64,000 nt of DNA from Ypsolopha sequella (lineage: Eukaryota; Arthropoda; Insecta; Lepidoptera; Ypsolophidae). Positions within the stretch are counted from its first letter, which is position 1. The number at the start of each line of letters is the position of its first letter. Location of the stretch: contig OW203992.1 of the NCBI GenBank assembly GCA_934047225.1, positions 20,759,501-20,823,500 on the forward strand, read 5' to 3'. The notes under the pieces were generated by a model. That model was given only the letters and a program-made list of their open reading frames with translations. It was not told where the DNA came from and did not search any database. The translations under genes were made by a program, and so were the position numbers. Shown here piece by piece: positions 53,950 to 63,692 of this stretch.

Positions 53950-54195
53950 GGTAGTATCTATTTTGTGCCCAAGCCGCACGGGATTTAGTCCCGCGAACTT
54001 CAGGTTAGTGGTAGAGACGTTCGAATCACTAGACCACAGGATCGAGAATACCTTTTATAATAATAAAAAGCACCGAGGGGTTGTCAAAGGTGTTCCAAGT
54101 GTGAACTGTGAAATGCATGTCACGTGAATTATGGACGAATATTGCGTCCCAACGTGATGAGCAATATCGCCGTACTGCGAGCACAAAAATAGGCT
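53950..54195 (-). repeat. tRNA-derived SINE-like repeat, minus orientation
   Basis: On the minus strand, GTGGTCTAGTGATTCGAACG (A-box region) is followed by GCGGGACTAAATCCCGTGCG (B-box region), the same tRNA-like layout as at 10,440. The adjacent body (54,060-54,190) includes GTTCACACTTGGAACACC and ATCACGTTGGGACG, matching 61,086-61,230. Confidence 0.65.
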
Positions 54196-54397
54196 TTTTA
54201 GGGCATGCAGGTTTCCTTACGATAATTTATTAAATAAATTGTTCCTTTCCATAATAAATAACTTTAAATAATTAATAAATGTTGTATGAGCAAGACCAAT
54301 TTTTTTTTAATATTAATTTTGTTTCTTTAGAAAATTTGTTCGGTATGATCAGTAGATTTTGTGATTTTATTTATTCTTTTTACACCCGGTATATGAA

Positions 54398-54452
54398 AAC
54401 ACCTTCATCATCATCATCATCGTCATCATAATCGTCATCATCATCATCATCA
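54398..54452 (+). repeat. (CAT)n microsatellite
   Basis: CATCATCATCATCATCG followed by further CATCAT units, with a few interruptions, immediately before a TACAAGG-type MITE end. Confidence 0.85.
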
Positions 54453-54843
54453 TACAAGGTTAAATTTAATCAACCCCCCGAATTAATACTGGACACTCGG
54501 TTCGTGATCCGTGTAGCTAGCACACGCCAAGATATGTAGCATCTATCTATCCTACTTGCGCTCTCATGCATACCGCGTTTGTAAATGTGCGAGAGAGCAA
54601 GTATGATAGAAAGACACTGTATCTACGCCGCGTGCTAGACCCTCAGGAACTAGGTTCAATGATCATTTTTCTCGAAATAATAAACAAAAAAATTTTGTTC
54701 CCATACGAACTGGACTAGTTCAAATACAATTCCTAAAAAAATTTTTTTTTCTACTTTCACCTGAAAGATCATTCAACATTGTTCCTAATTACTAACCGAG
54801 TATCCAGTATGAATTAGGGCGGTTGATTAAATTTCACCTTATA
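54453..54843. repeat. Foldback MITE (23827 subgroup) with nested insertion
   Basis: TACAAGGTTAAATTTAATCA and TTGATTAAATTTCACCTTAT are the mirrored ends, and the ACTAGTTCAAATACAATTCC middle is shared with 23827-24061. The left arm is split by a second small palindrome at 54,516-54,640. Confidence 0.82.
54516..54640. repeat. Small palindromic element nested in a MITE
   Basis: TAGCACACGCC...CTATCCTACTTGCGCTCTC is mirrored by GAGAGAGCAAGTATGATAG...GGCGTGCTA-like sequence, with a 20-30 bp loop. The host MITE at 23827 lacks it, giving an empty-site comparison. Confidence 0.75.
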
Positions 54844-55474
54844 TAATAATGCCGATTTTCAAGTTTACATCCTCCATAGGCAAACTTTTTCTTTTTTCCA
54901 AGTCCTAAATTTATTCATGACGTATTTTTACGGCCTATCTATTTGTGACCACATCTGTTTCTATCTCAGAACATAACAGTCGTTATATAATCCATCAGTT
55001 ATAAGTCGTTATATTTCCCCCCCCGCACCGGCCAAGTTACGCATCGGACGTGTTTTCGTACCGCTCCGTGATAATAAATGTAAACTATTAGTATAATCAC
55101 AGTAAATGCAATAAAACAAGTGACCTAGTGTATATTTACCATTCTGCTGCATATTTTCGAAGAAAACAAGTGATAAAATACCAAAATTAACACTAAATAT
55201 CAAATAAATGTATGTTGGAATAACGCGCAACAAATAATTTAATTTAAAACAGCTATTCAAAACAGTCTTAGCCATATAAAACCTATTTAAAAGGTGTACA
55301 TACCTACATAGTTACACAGCATTTGAGTGATTTATAAAGTTCCTACAGTGCTTAGTGAGTGGATTATCAATTAAATCGAAAACAATATCTGTAAGTGACT
55401 TGCATTTTACTACCGAACGCTCGGTGAGCGACAACGGTCATGCGTCATCAGCTACGGTCAGTCTCGTGAGTAGC

Positions 55475-55578
55475 ACCTAGTGATTGTCATTTTCGCAGTG
55501 ACTAATACTACTCTCAATAGAGTGTGCAAAAACGTCTTGCCTCAGAATCCGGCGACACAAGTTCGATTCCCACTAGCA
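55475..55578 (+). promoter_or_regulatory. tRNA-like module in the LINE 5' leader
   Basis: The sequence ends in a B-box-like AAGTTCGATTCCCAC after TTGCCTCAGAATCCGGCGAC, which resembles the anticodon-arm to T-arm part of a tRNA or of tRNA-derived SINE heads. An A-box-like stretch (TAGCACCTAGTGATTGT) lies about 85 bp upstream. It could be an internal Pol III-type promoter, a fused SINE head, or chance. Confidence 0.35.
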
Positions 55579-55636
55579 GTTGAAGTTTTACTTTTATTGG
55601 TTTTATTGGTGTTATTTTGCCGAAAAATCACACAAA

Positions 55637-56611
55637 ATGGTAAATACTCCCAGAACACCAACTAAACAAGGCACAAACCCCGCGAGTGAAGATGTCTCAC
55701 CGAAACAGTCAACAACAAATCCTGCACACTTGCAACAAGGCAATAAAGACTCCGCTACCCCGCAGTTAGATAGTTTTGTTACACTGCGAAAAGTCAAGCG
55801 AAGCAGAGAGAAGGAATGTGACTGCGAACAAACCATCACGTTATTTACATCGCGAATGGAAGAAATGTTTGATAAATGGCAGGCAAAACAAGATGCTAGA
55901 TTAGAAAAACAAGATGCTGTACTTGACAGAATTATTCAAAACTTTAATGAAAATTTGGTGGAAATCAAACAAAACAATCAAGAAATATTAACGTCCATCA
56001 ACAACTTGTCGAAACAGTATGATGATTTAAAAATGCAAATTGATAGCCTGGAAAAGGAAAGGAGAGATAACTACGAGTATATCCAGCTTCTAGAAAATAA
56101 AATAGAAAATCTGGAAAGAAAATTCAAGGCGACTAGCGTAGAGTTTAGAAACGTTCCGTCCAAAAAATTTGAAACCAAAGACGACTTGGTCAAAATAATG
56201 AAGGAAACTGGAAAATCACTGAACATCGACATTCAACTCTCAGATATTCGTGACGTCTTCCGGATTAATACAAAAAACCCAGACAACAAGCCCATCATAG
56301 TTGAATTTACTAGCGTATTGATGAAAGAAAATTTAATCAGAGCTATAAAGTTACTGAACAAAACTCAGAAAGGCACGGATAAACTGAATACGAAGCATTT
56401 GCGATTGGAGGGTCCTCAAAAACCAGTCTTTGTCTCCGAAAGCCTCACCTTGAAGGTTAAAAGGCTGTTTTTCCTCGCCAGAGACCATGCAAGTGTACAC
56501 GGCTTCGCGTTCTGCTGGACATCACACGGAAAAGTATTTCTGCGTAAAGCAGAAGGTTCTCCACAAATTCATATCGACTCTGAATTGGACCTTAAAAAGT
56601 TAATAAAGTGA
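55637..56611 (+). CDS. LINE ORF1 protein (coiled coil plus FP-like nucleic-acid-binding domain)
   Basis: 324 codons from the ATG at 55637 (AAAATGG context); an in-frame ATG at 55580 would add a hydrophobic leader and is less likely. Residues about 70-175 are a long charged coiled coil (EKQDAVLDRIIQNFNENLVE, NNLSKQYDDLKMQIDSLEKE) for trimerisation. The rest (TSVEFRNVPSKK...LSDIRDVFRINTK...KPIIVEFTS...) resembles the FP-like RNA-binding domain common in insect CR1/Jockey ORF1 proteins. It is expected to coat the LINE RNA. No zinc knuckles are seen. Intact, with a 500-bp spacer to ORF2. Confidence 0.85.
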   Translation: MVNTPRTPTKQGTNPASEDVSPKQSTTNPAHLQQGNKDSATPQLDSFVTLRKVKRSREKECDCEQTITLFTSRMEEMFDKWQAKQDARLEKQDAVLDRIIQNFNENLVEIKQNNQEILTSINNLSKQYDDLKMQIDSLEKERRDNYEYIQLLENKIENLERKFKATSVEFRNVPSKKFETKDDLVKIMKETGKSLNIDIQLSDIRDVFRINTKNPDNKPIIVEFTSVLMKENLIRAIKLLNKTQKGTDKLNTKHLRLEGPQKPVFVSESLTLKVKRLFFLARDHASVHGFAFCWTSHGKVFLRKAEGSPQIHIDSELDLKKLIK

Positions 56612-57005
56612 CTAGAAATATCAATTAGCTATTACATACTCACTTCTTTTGTTTGCATGCACTATATTTTATTTACAAGAACAAATCTGGCTGCTTTATT
56701 TGTAAACACCGAAACCAACCTCTGTAACCAAACTTTAACTAAAAACACACACAAACACACATACTACTTACATAAAACACATTATTTTACACAACATCCA
56801 ACACACAATGTATTACCTCCAAATTTCAAACCGATAACGACAAAGTTTATAACTGTATCTCATACTCCTTTTTGCATCGTCCCTAGTTTAATAATTTTGA
56901 CGAACCTAATATATGTTTTCAGCTCAAAAGATTTAAAATTACGAGTTACCTCACTTTCATTTTCAAGAAGCTACGATAGTTGTATAAAAGGATCACATAT
57001 AATAT

Positions 57006-60000
57006 ATGCTACGATCTTTTATATTCTGTTACTATTTAGCGCAGCCAGGCTTAGGCCGAGTTTGGGTTTTTGTATCACTTTTACTATTTTTTATTTGTAC
57101 GATGATTATGAATGACATAAATAAAACAATTGACGACATGGAATTGGCTTTTGGCACTAACTCTCGTCGATGCTTACCAGAAAATTGCAAAATGCACATC
57201 AAATTAAACAACAATTATCTTAATATTCTACATATTAACATCAGAAGTATCGATCGTAACTTTGACGAGCTTAGAGTTCTCTTAAAAAGACTTGACTTGA
57301 GCTGTGACGTTTTGGTGCTTTCGGAGTGTTGGCTTAGTAAAGTTGATAATCTGCCAGCCCTGGACGGCTATACCTCGTATCGCTCAAAATTTTCAAATCA
57401 AAATGAGGGAGTGGTTATGTACATAAAATCTGACTTATCTTGCAGCGCTATTTCGGAACCAGAATTTTCAGACGGAAACTGCTTGGTACTGAAATATAGA
57501 AATGACTTGGCTATTATTGGCATTTACCGTTCTCCATCGCCGGAAAGATCAGTAACAAGATTTATTGATAGTCTGAATAGTGTTTTAGAATCCCTAAAAA
57601 CTTACAAAAACGTCTTACTTGTAGGAGATATCAACATCGACATTGCTCTTAATAATAAGGACACTTACTGCGATGATTACCTAGGTATGCTGGCGTCCCA
57701 AGCTATGCTTCCTTCACATTATATTCCAACAAGATTCGACAAAACCTGCCTCGACCACGCTATCTTAAGAACAGTTAACTCTGAAGTAAGCACTTTAGTT
57801 ATTAACACTCGTATAACTGACCACGATCCCGTTTTAGTTAATCTCAAACTTGATATGAAGCATGTTTCAGAGAAAGCAAATAAACTTGGACTACGCACAG
57901 ATATCGCTGCAGTGATTGCAGAGATAGAGGTTACTGATTTTTCGCCAATATTACATATAACAGATCCGGAACAGGTAGCCGATCGCCTCGTCAACACAGT
58001 TTCCATGATCATTAAGACCCACACACGCACCGTTCAGATTCCTCGCAAAGACCGCAACATTAAGCCCTGGATAACACCAGGCCTGCTTAGGTGTATTCGA
58101 CATCGTGACAAACTTCATAGACAACTGAAAAGAAATCCTAACTCCATCTTTAGAACAATTTACACCCGGTACAGAAATTTCTGCAACAATTTACTAAGAA
58201 AACTTAAACGTAATTATCAACAAAATCAGCTTCAGGAAGCCAAAGGAAATCCCAAAGCAACATGGGATGCTATCAAAAAAATTGCGTACCTTAATAAAAA
58301 TTCAACCCCTCCAACAGAACTACTCAAGTTATCCAAAAACCCTAAAATGGCGATGAACGAAGTAAACAAGTATTTCATAAATATCGGTAAAGACCAGGCT
58401 CTTAAAATTAAAAATACAAAACGCACTTGTCACTCTGATGTCCCTGCTGCAACCTATTCAGCGCATTCTACAGCAACTTCAACGTTACCTAACTCCATGG
58501 CTATTCTGGAGGTTGACGAGGGGGAGGTGGAGAGAGTAATTCTGGGGCTCCGTAACAATTGCGCTGTCGGGTGTGATGGTATTTCAGCTGCGGTTGTTAA
58601 GGGAGCACGCAAGTTTTTAATACCAACCCTCACATACCTCTTCAATATCTGCCTTTCGAAAGGAGTCTTTCCGAAGGCATTGAAAAAGGCTCTTGTTCAT
58701 CCCATTTATAAGAGTGGTGAAAGAGACAGTGTCAGTAATTATAGGCCCATTTCTGTCCTTACAACTCTGTCCAAGGTATTTGAAAAGATAATAAATGCAA
58801 GGCTAATAAACTTCTTATATAAGCACAACATTATCTCATGTAATCAGTTTGGATTTCGAAGAGGTTTATCTACCGAGGATGCGGTTCTAAAATTAACAAA
58901 TGCAATTGTTCATAACTTGGACAGAGGTAAAAAGTGCTTAGGAGTATTCCTCGACCTCTCCAAAGCCTTTGACACTGTCTCTTACCCCAAACTACTTTCT
59001 AAGATGGAAACAATGGGAATAAGAGGCCATGCACTGGAACTATTTCGGAGCTACTTGTCAGAGCGTAGCCAGTGTGTTAAAATAGATCAACACATGAGTG
59101 ACGACCATTATGTGTCTTACGGAGTCCCTCAAGGAAGTGTTCTCGGCCCAACCTTATTCCTCATTTACATAAACGACCTCTGCTCTCTTTTGATACCTAA
59201 TTGTGAAATCGTCACCTATGCAGATGACACAGCGCTTGTTATAAATGGGAGTGACTGGGTTGAGACACAGAAACTAGCAGAGAATGCTCTAAGTGTTGTG
59301 ACGAACTGGCTCGCTGATAACTTACTGACATTAAACACCTCCAAAACGAATTTTGTCACATTCTCGCATCAAGTTTCATCACAACCTTCTGGTGCCTACA
59401 AGATTGTCACTCATTCATGCGGGTTTAATGAGAAGGACTGTGACTGTGCTGCCTTGTCTCGGGCATCGGCTGTAAAATATCTAGGTGTCACCATTGGTAG
59501 CACATTAAATTGGCACCAGCACATTGAAGCTCTGACCTCACGAGTACGAAAGCTTATCTTTGTTTTCAGGAAATTGAGATCTGCTGCCAACCCCCAAATA
59601 CTTAAAGCAGTGTATCTAGCTCTGGCCCAATCCATCCTTAGCTACTGTATTCCAGTTTGGGGTGCTGCTGATAAAACAGCATTCATACGTTTGGAGCGGG
59701 CACAGAGAGCTGTTCTAAAGGTCATGACATATAAACCTCTCCGATATCCCACTGCAATCCTATATGAAGAATTAAAGGTCCTGACCGTTAGGCAGCTCTA
59801 TGTTCTGCACACCGTCCTCATCAAACATTCCTCCTTAACGTACGATCGCTCACACATGACCAACAAACGAAGAATTGACCGCGTCTGCAATATACCCACC
59901 CATAAAACTAAGCTTGCCCAAAATAATTTTGAAATAGCAAGTTCACGACTTTACAATAAAATTAGTCAGACAAATCCCATCTTTCATCTGAATAAATCTC

Positions 60001-60080
60001 ATTGCAAAAAGGTTATTTCCCAATGGTTACTTGGGTTAAATTATGACGAAACAGAAAAATTGCTTGCTATTCAATCTTAA
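57006..60080 (+). CDS. LINE ORF2 protein: endonuclease and reverse transcriptase
   Basis: 1024 codons from the first ATG. The ATG at 57103 or 57109 (MIMNDINKT) is an equally good start, because the first 34 residues are hydrophobic and unusual. The endonuclease (about 65-285) has ILHINIRSIDRNFDEL, LSECWL (catalytic Glu), VGDINIDI and ITDHDPVLV (Asp-His). RT (about 510-800) has HPIYKSGERDSVSNYRPISV, FGFRRGLSTEDAV, LGVFLDLSKAFDTV (first Asp), YGVPQGSVLGPTLFLIYIND and YADDTAL (active site, about 738-744). A thumb/C-terminal domain follows, with YLGVTIGSTLNWHQHI. All catalytic residues are present and no stop interrupts the frame. Confidence 0.95.
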   Translation: MLRSFIFCYYLAQPGLGRVWVFVSLLLFFICTMIMNDINKTIDDMELAFGTNSRRCLPENCKMHIKLNNNYLNILHINIRSIDRNFDELRVLLKRLDLSCDVLVLSECWLSKVDNLPALDGYTSYRSKFSNQNEGVVMYIKSDLSCSAISEPEFSDGNCLVLKYRNDLAIIGIYRSPSPERSVTRFIDSLNSVLESLKTYKNVLLVGDINIDIALNNKDTYCDDYLGMLASQAMLPSHYIPTRFDKTCLDHAILRTVNSEVSTLVINTRITDHDPVLVNLKLDMKHVSEKANKLGLRTDIAAVIAEIEVTDFSPILHITDPEQVADRLVNTVSMIIKTHTRTVQIPRKDRNIKPWITPGLLRCIRHRDKLHRQLKRNPNSIFRTIYTRYRNFCNNLLRKLKRNYQQNQLQEAKGNPKATWDAIKKIAYLNKNSTPPTELLKLSKNPKMAMNEVNKYFINIGKDQALKIKNTKRTCHSDVPAATYSAHSTATSTLPNSMAILEVDEGEVERVILGLRNNCAVGCDGISAAVVKGARKFLIPTLTYLFNICLSKGVFPKALKKALVHPIYKSGERDSVSNYRPISVLTTLSKVFEKIINARLINFLYKHNIISCNQFGFRRGLSTEDAVLKLTNAIVHNLDRGKKCLGVFLDLSKAFDTVSYPKLLSKMETMGIRGHALELFRSYLSERSQCVKIDQHMSDDHYVSYGVPQGSVLGPTLFLIYINDLCSLLIPNCEIVTYADDTALVINGSDWVETQKLAENALSVVTNWLADNLLTLNTSKTNFVTFSHQVSSQPSGAYKIVTHSCGFNEKDCDCAALSRASAVKYLGVTIGSTLNWHQHIEALTSRVRKLIFVFRKLRSAANPQILKAVYLALAQSILSYCIPVWGAADKTAFIRLERAQRAVLKVMTYKPLRYPTAILYEELKVLTVRQLYVLHTVLIKHSSLTYDRSHMTNKRRIDRVCNIPTHKTKLAQNNFEIASSRLYNKISQTNPIFHLNKSHCKKVISQWLLGLNYDETEKLLAIQS

Positions 60081-60425
60081 TCAACTCGTACTCAGCTATA
60101 ACACAACTTTGTTCTCCTCTTCTTCAGTACTTCTTTAATTCATTTCTCATACGCATATACACCCTCACTCACTCACACATACCCTCATACCCTCACACAC
60201 ACCCTCTCGCATGCACACACCTATCACAACAAATACTAACACTGCATGTTATTCAATATAATTAACCATGTTTTTGTATTTTGATAAATTAATGTAACAA
60301 TGCACCTTATTAATTTAATTCATTTGATAATATTATCTATTCTTGTATAAAATTAAATGTTGAGCACTTTATCTTGTAAAGTCTACATTGTTGTCCATAA
60401 GCTAAGGTCAACCATAGGGAGGGCG

Positions 60426-60468
60426 CTGACACCTAAATCTCAAGATACTTTCTTACCTTAGGTGTCAG
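60426..60468 (+). other. 3' stem-loop of the LINE
   Basis: CTGACACCTAA and TTAGGTGTCAG form a perfect 11-bp stem with a 21-nt loop, about 90 bp before the microsatellite tail. Similar 3' hairpins are known recognition structures for CR1-group reverse transcriptases (family knowledge). Confidence 0.8.
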
Positions 60469-60687
60469 AGCAACTACTTATCTTGTGTAATAATTAAGCT
60501 GATCTCTGATATTTTTGTTAATTTTATTTGTTATAAATCTGTGTCAATAAAAGAAATTTATTATTTATTATTATTTATAATGAAGAGGAGTTGAATGACA
60601 TGTCGAGGCTCAAACTTGAACTGCTAAGTACTTCTGAGATGACTCTACATCTTCGATTCATCCAAGCTCTACATATTATAAGGTAAA

Positions 60688-60933
60688 TATACAACGTGTA
60701 ACAGATACTATTTGAAGAGCTTATTCAGTCAATGGTATAGAACAACTTTTACTATGAAACAATGAAAAAAAAATATTACTTTTTCATAGAAAAATGCAAT
60801 GCCGCTCATCCGAAATGTATGGAAGGGCAGATTTTTTTTTTGAGATTTCAGTGTTGGCTCAAAAGTTGTTCTATACCATTGACTGAATAAGCTCTTCAAA
60901 TATGTTTACACCTTTCTGTTACACCTTGTATAT
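60688..60933. repeat. Foldback MITE family M2, copy 3
   Basis: TATACAACGTGTAACAGATAC and ...TCTGTTACACCTTGTATAT mirror each other. Inner blocks TTGAAGAGCTTATTCAGTCAA and ATAGAACAACTTTTACT match copies 1 and 2. It lies within 110 bp of the LINE tail. Confidence 0.87.
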
Positions 60934-61079
60934 GTTACAGCCAAAGTAATTAGTCTAGATATTATTTATACTATCCAGCCATTATACACAATGTCTACCT
61001 AATTTAGACAAAGTGATTATGGGAGCAGAATTAATCAAATAATCTAGATATTATACATAATATTTAGTAAGACGTGGAT

Positions 61080-61235
61080 AAAAAAGCGTGTAGTTGTGCC
61101 CGAAGTACGGCGATAGGGCTCAGCAACCATCACGTTGGGCGAACGTCGGTGAAACGCGGATCTACCGAGTATGGACTGTCACTTGCGTTTCACAGTTCAC
61201 ACTTGGAACACGTCTGACAACCCCTCGAGGATTCA
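61080..61235 (+). repeat. SINE body fragment
   Basis: GTACGGCGATAGGGCTCAGC, ATCACGTTGGGCGAACGTCG and TTTCACAGTTCACACTTGG are shared with 54,060-54,190 (inverted) and in part with 10,690-10,850. The tRNA-like head is missing here. Confidence 0.65.
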
Positions 61236-61639
61236 TGTCGTGACGATATATATAATTTGACGATGTATATAACTTGTTGCGGACTTTATGCATAGCAACA
61301 CAATAACATGTGCAAAATACTTGATAAGCATTGTTATGCAGAGAAATTAGCATAGCGATAATAAGGTGGGAGAGATAATTTATAATACGTATACTTGGAA
61401 GAGACACAATCTTAAAAACGGGTTTTTTATCATAGTTTCGGTGACCATGAATACGTAATTTTTTTTTTGTTTCTTGGTGACGGCTGCTATTTTAAGCGCC
61501 ACTTTTTGCCACTGTCAAGTTAGATTCTGACATGGTAGTTATTCAGTCGCCGTTTCTTCATCACGCACGGTACAATAAAAAAAAATCAATAATTACATAT
61601 GTTTTTTTTATCGTTACGAATATATACCTAATACCATTT

Positions 61640-62060
61640 TTGTCGTTTATATTTATTTTTAAGCTTTACACTTAAGAAACTCAATGCGAGTGGGACGGAT
61701 TCGTGGAAAAGTAGCAAAAAGTCGGTTTTTTATTAATATAAAATGTACTAAGCTATTTTCTCAAAAAGATTTTCAAGGAGACATAATATCCACATTTTGA
61801 ATGCAATTTCACTATGAAATTAGTTAGGATTTCAGAACTACTGCAAAAAAATAAAACAATTTAGAGGTCTTTTCGGAATTAAATTCTATCGAGAAAATTT
61901 CATCCAATGAAAATTTCATCGCGTTTTTCTTCAGTGAGAATCTTAATCAAATACTCAATAAACATTTACCCAAAAATGAAATACGTAGATGACGTTATAG
62001 TGGAGTAAATGGATTCGAAAGAACCCCATTTTTTTTTTTTTGGTATCGCCTTAACCGTTC
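61640..62060 (-). repeat. Interspersed repeat R1, copy 2
   Basis: Reverse complement of 1651-2075: GAAAAGTAGCAAAAAGTCGG...CTCAATAAACATTTACCC, then about 60 bp specific to this copy, then TTTTTGGTATCGCCTTAACC. It continues without a break into a mariner transposase relic. Confidence 0.75.
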
Positions 62061-62450
62061 TACGATCTTCAAGTGCAATCGTCACAACATGACCGATTTT
62101 CGCCACGAAAGTAGTCACCATCTCCTTTGAAGTACTTTGAGAGCGAACAACTTTAGTCGGCTTTGGCTCAACTTGGAAGAGCCAAATTGTGGATTGCTGT
62201 TTGGAATCAGGATCGTAGGCATAGATCCAAAATTCGTCACCGCTGATGATGTCGTAGACGTGGGCCGCCTTATGATCGTCGTGATAAAAGCAAATGCGGG
62301 ATCCAATGGGAAACTAGCTTTCTCACACCAAGCTCCTCGTGCAAGATCTTTTGAATGGTTGTCCCTGAAATGCCTAATAACGCTTCTATCTCCCGATATG
62401 TCACATGACGATCTTCGAGGATTAGTTGTCTCACAGTAACTTGGACGAGA
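62045..62450 (-). pseudogene. Mariner transposase relic
   Basis: Minus-strand frames encode the mariner helix-turn-helix part (VTYREIEALLGISGTTIQKI, LHEELGVRKLVSHWIPHLL). After a deletion and frame change the catalytic part follows: VYDIISGDEFWIYAYDPDSK (the DE-W catalytic Asp region), QQSTIWLFQVEPKPTKV and TTFVAKIGHVVTIALEDRRT. The order matches mariner proteins, but about 20 residues are missing between the blocks and the final third is lost, so it is inactive. It ends exactly where repeat R1 begins. Confidence 0.85.
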
Positions 62451-62639
62451 GCATCTAGGTGGTAGAGCTGATGCCGAGCCCGACTGTGAAGATACCACCA
62501 TCTTACTTGCAAACCCTCCCGAAGTTATTCGGGTGAGAGTAGGAGGACAGCTCTCAGGCAAAACCAGGTGGCCCACCATGCCTGGGACCGTTTGATGGTT
62601 TGATTTTATATCCATCCCCAATTGCCAGCTTTTTTATAA

Positions 62640-62822
62640 AACAGACTGGTGACGGACAGCGGCGACACAGGTGCGTGGGTTTCGGCACCGCGCTCACCAA
62701 CCGGCCTCCCCAGAGTGCCCAGCTGGGCATTTCATCCAGGAAGACCGCCAACAGTGGCGAAATCTTGGAAAGGCCCTAGTCCAGCAGTGGACGAAGACAG
62801 GCTGATGGATGGATGGATGGAA
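62640..62822 (+). repeat. Non-LTR retrotransposon 3' tail with (GGAT)n end
   Basis: GGAAAGGCCCTAGTCCAGCAGTGGACGAAGACAGGCTGATGGATGG resembles the 3' ends of lepidopteran LINEs that finish in a short simple repeat (here GATGGATGGATGG). Upstream GC-rich sequence (CGCTCACCAACCGGCCTCCC) would be the end of the LINE body. No RT motif is left. Confidence 0.6.
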
Positions 62823-63692
62823 CTTGGACGAATAAACCAGCACAGTAACGATGTTACGAGTATCTTCAATGAATGGAAAGGTTTTTGACTTCCTTCGCGA
62901 GATTTGTCACTGAGACTGGTATGTCCACGTTGGAATTCTAAATATAAGCGTTCGACAGACTGCAGACATGGGGCTTCATCATGGAACACAGATGAAGGGT
63001 AAGCGGGAAGAGGGATCATAGTCAACAAAAGGTAGTCTTGAAATAAGTAGAAAAAACTTGCTTACGTTATTATTTAAGAACTCTTAGTGGGAAATTGTAA
63101 GCACCGTTTTTTTTTTTCTTCAAAAGCAAATTTTACTATCAGCCCATAGCTCATAGACAATTTTTTTTTTACCTTTGCTCTGATTATGACCCTTTTTTAA
63201 GTTCGGTTTTTAGGCTTCTTGAGTCCGGTATATTTTTAAAAGCGAATATTCTGTGGTCTGTATTATTTTTTTCTAGTTTTTTTTTAGCCCAATCATTGTT
63301 CTCCAGATATTGAAAAAAATGGCGCTATTAACTCAATTTGTGAAAAAAACTGACAATGACCTTTCTTCCTACTTACCCTTCAGATGTTAGCTCTTAAACA
63401 CTGAAGCCGTGTTTCGGAACGGACATTTAGTATGATTCATTTTCGTACGTGACCTGCCTGACAGATTCAAAATAACGCTGTGACTAAACTTTTTTTTTTT
63501 TTAACTTATTTATTTTATAAGCCATACATCTTAAGATTAATTCGGCTTAAAAATAATTACAATGTTGGATGATGTGTAAAACAGTTGGGATTACTACTAT
63601 GAGTATTTTTATAATATGCAGATCTAAGGTTCAGTGGGTCTATTATGAAACTAACAAATCTATCACTATATTCGGCCGTGAACCCTGAACTT
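62823..63692. other. Non-coding stretch, no gene recognised
   Basis: AT-rich, with several T-tracts. Frames near 62,732-63,028 show no recognisable domain, although mariner-related noncoding remnants cannot be excluded. Confidence 0.35.

Larger units (their letters stand above)
55300..60585 (+). mobile_element. CR1/Jockey-group LINE, apparently full length
   Basis: ORF1 (coiled coil, FP-like domain), ORF2 (apurinic-type endonuclease plus reverse transcriptase), a 3' UTR with an 11-bp stem-loop (60426-60436 with 60458-60468) and a TTATTATTT microsatellite tail (60556-60580) in place of poly-A form a complete non-LTR retrotransposon. Both reading frames are open throughout. The 5' boundary is not defined; a target duplication was not found by eye. 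The CR1 assignment rests on the 3' hairpin plus microsatellite and on ORF2 motifs. Confidence 0.88.

Noticed and set aside
56657..57115. 152-codon plus-strand frame between LINE ORF1 and ORF2
   Set aside because: It lies in the spacer, is Thr/His-rich without a domain, and overlaps the start of ORF2 in another frame. CR1-type LINEs have only two ORFs.
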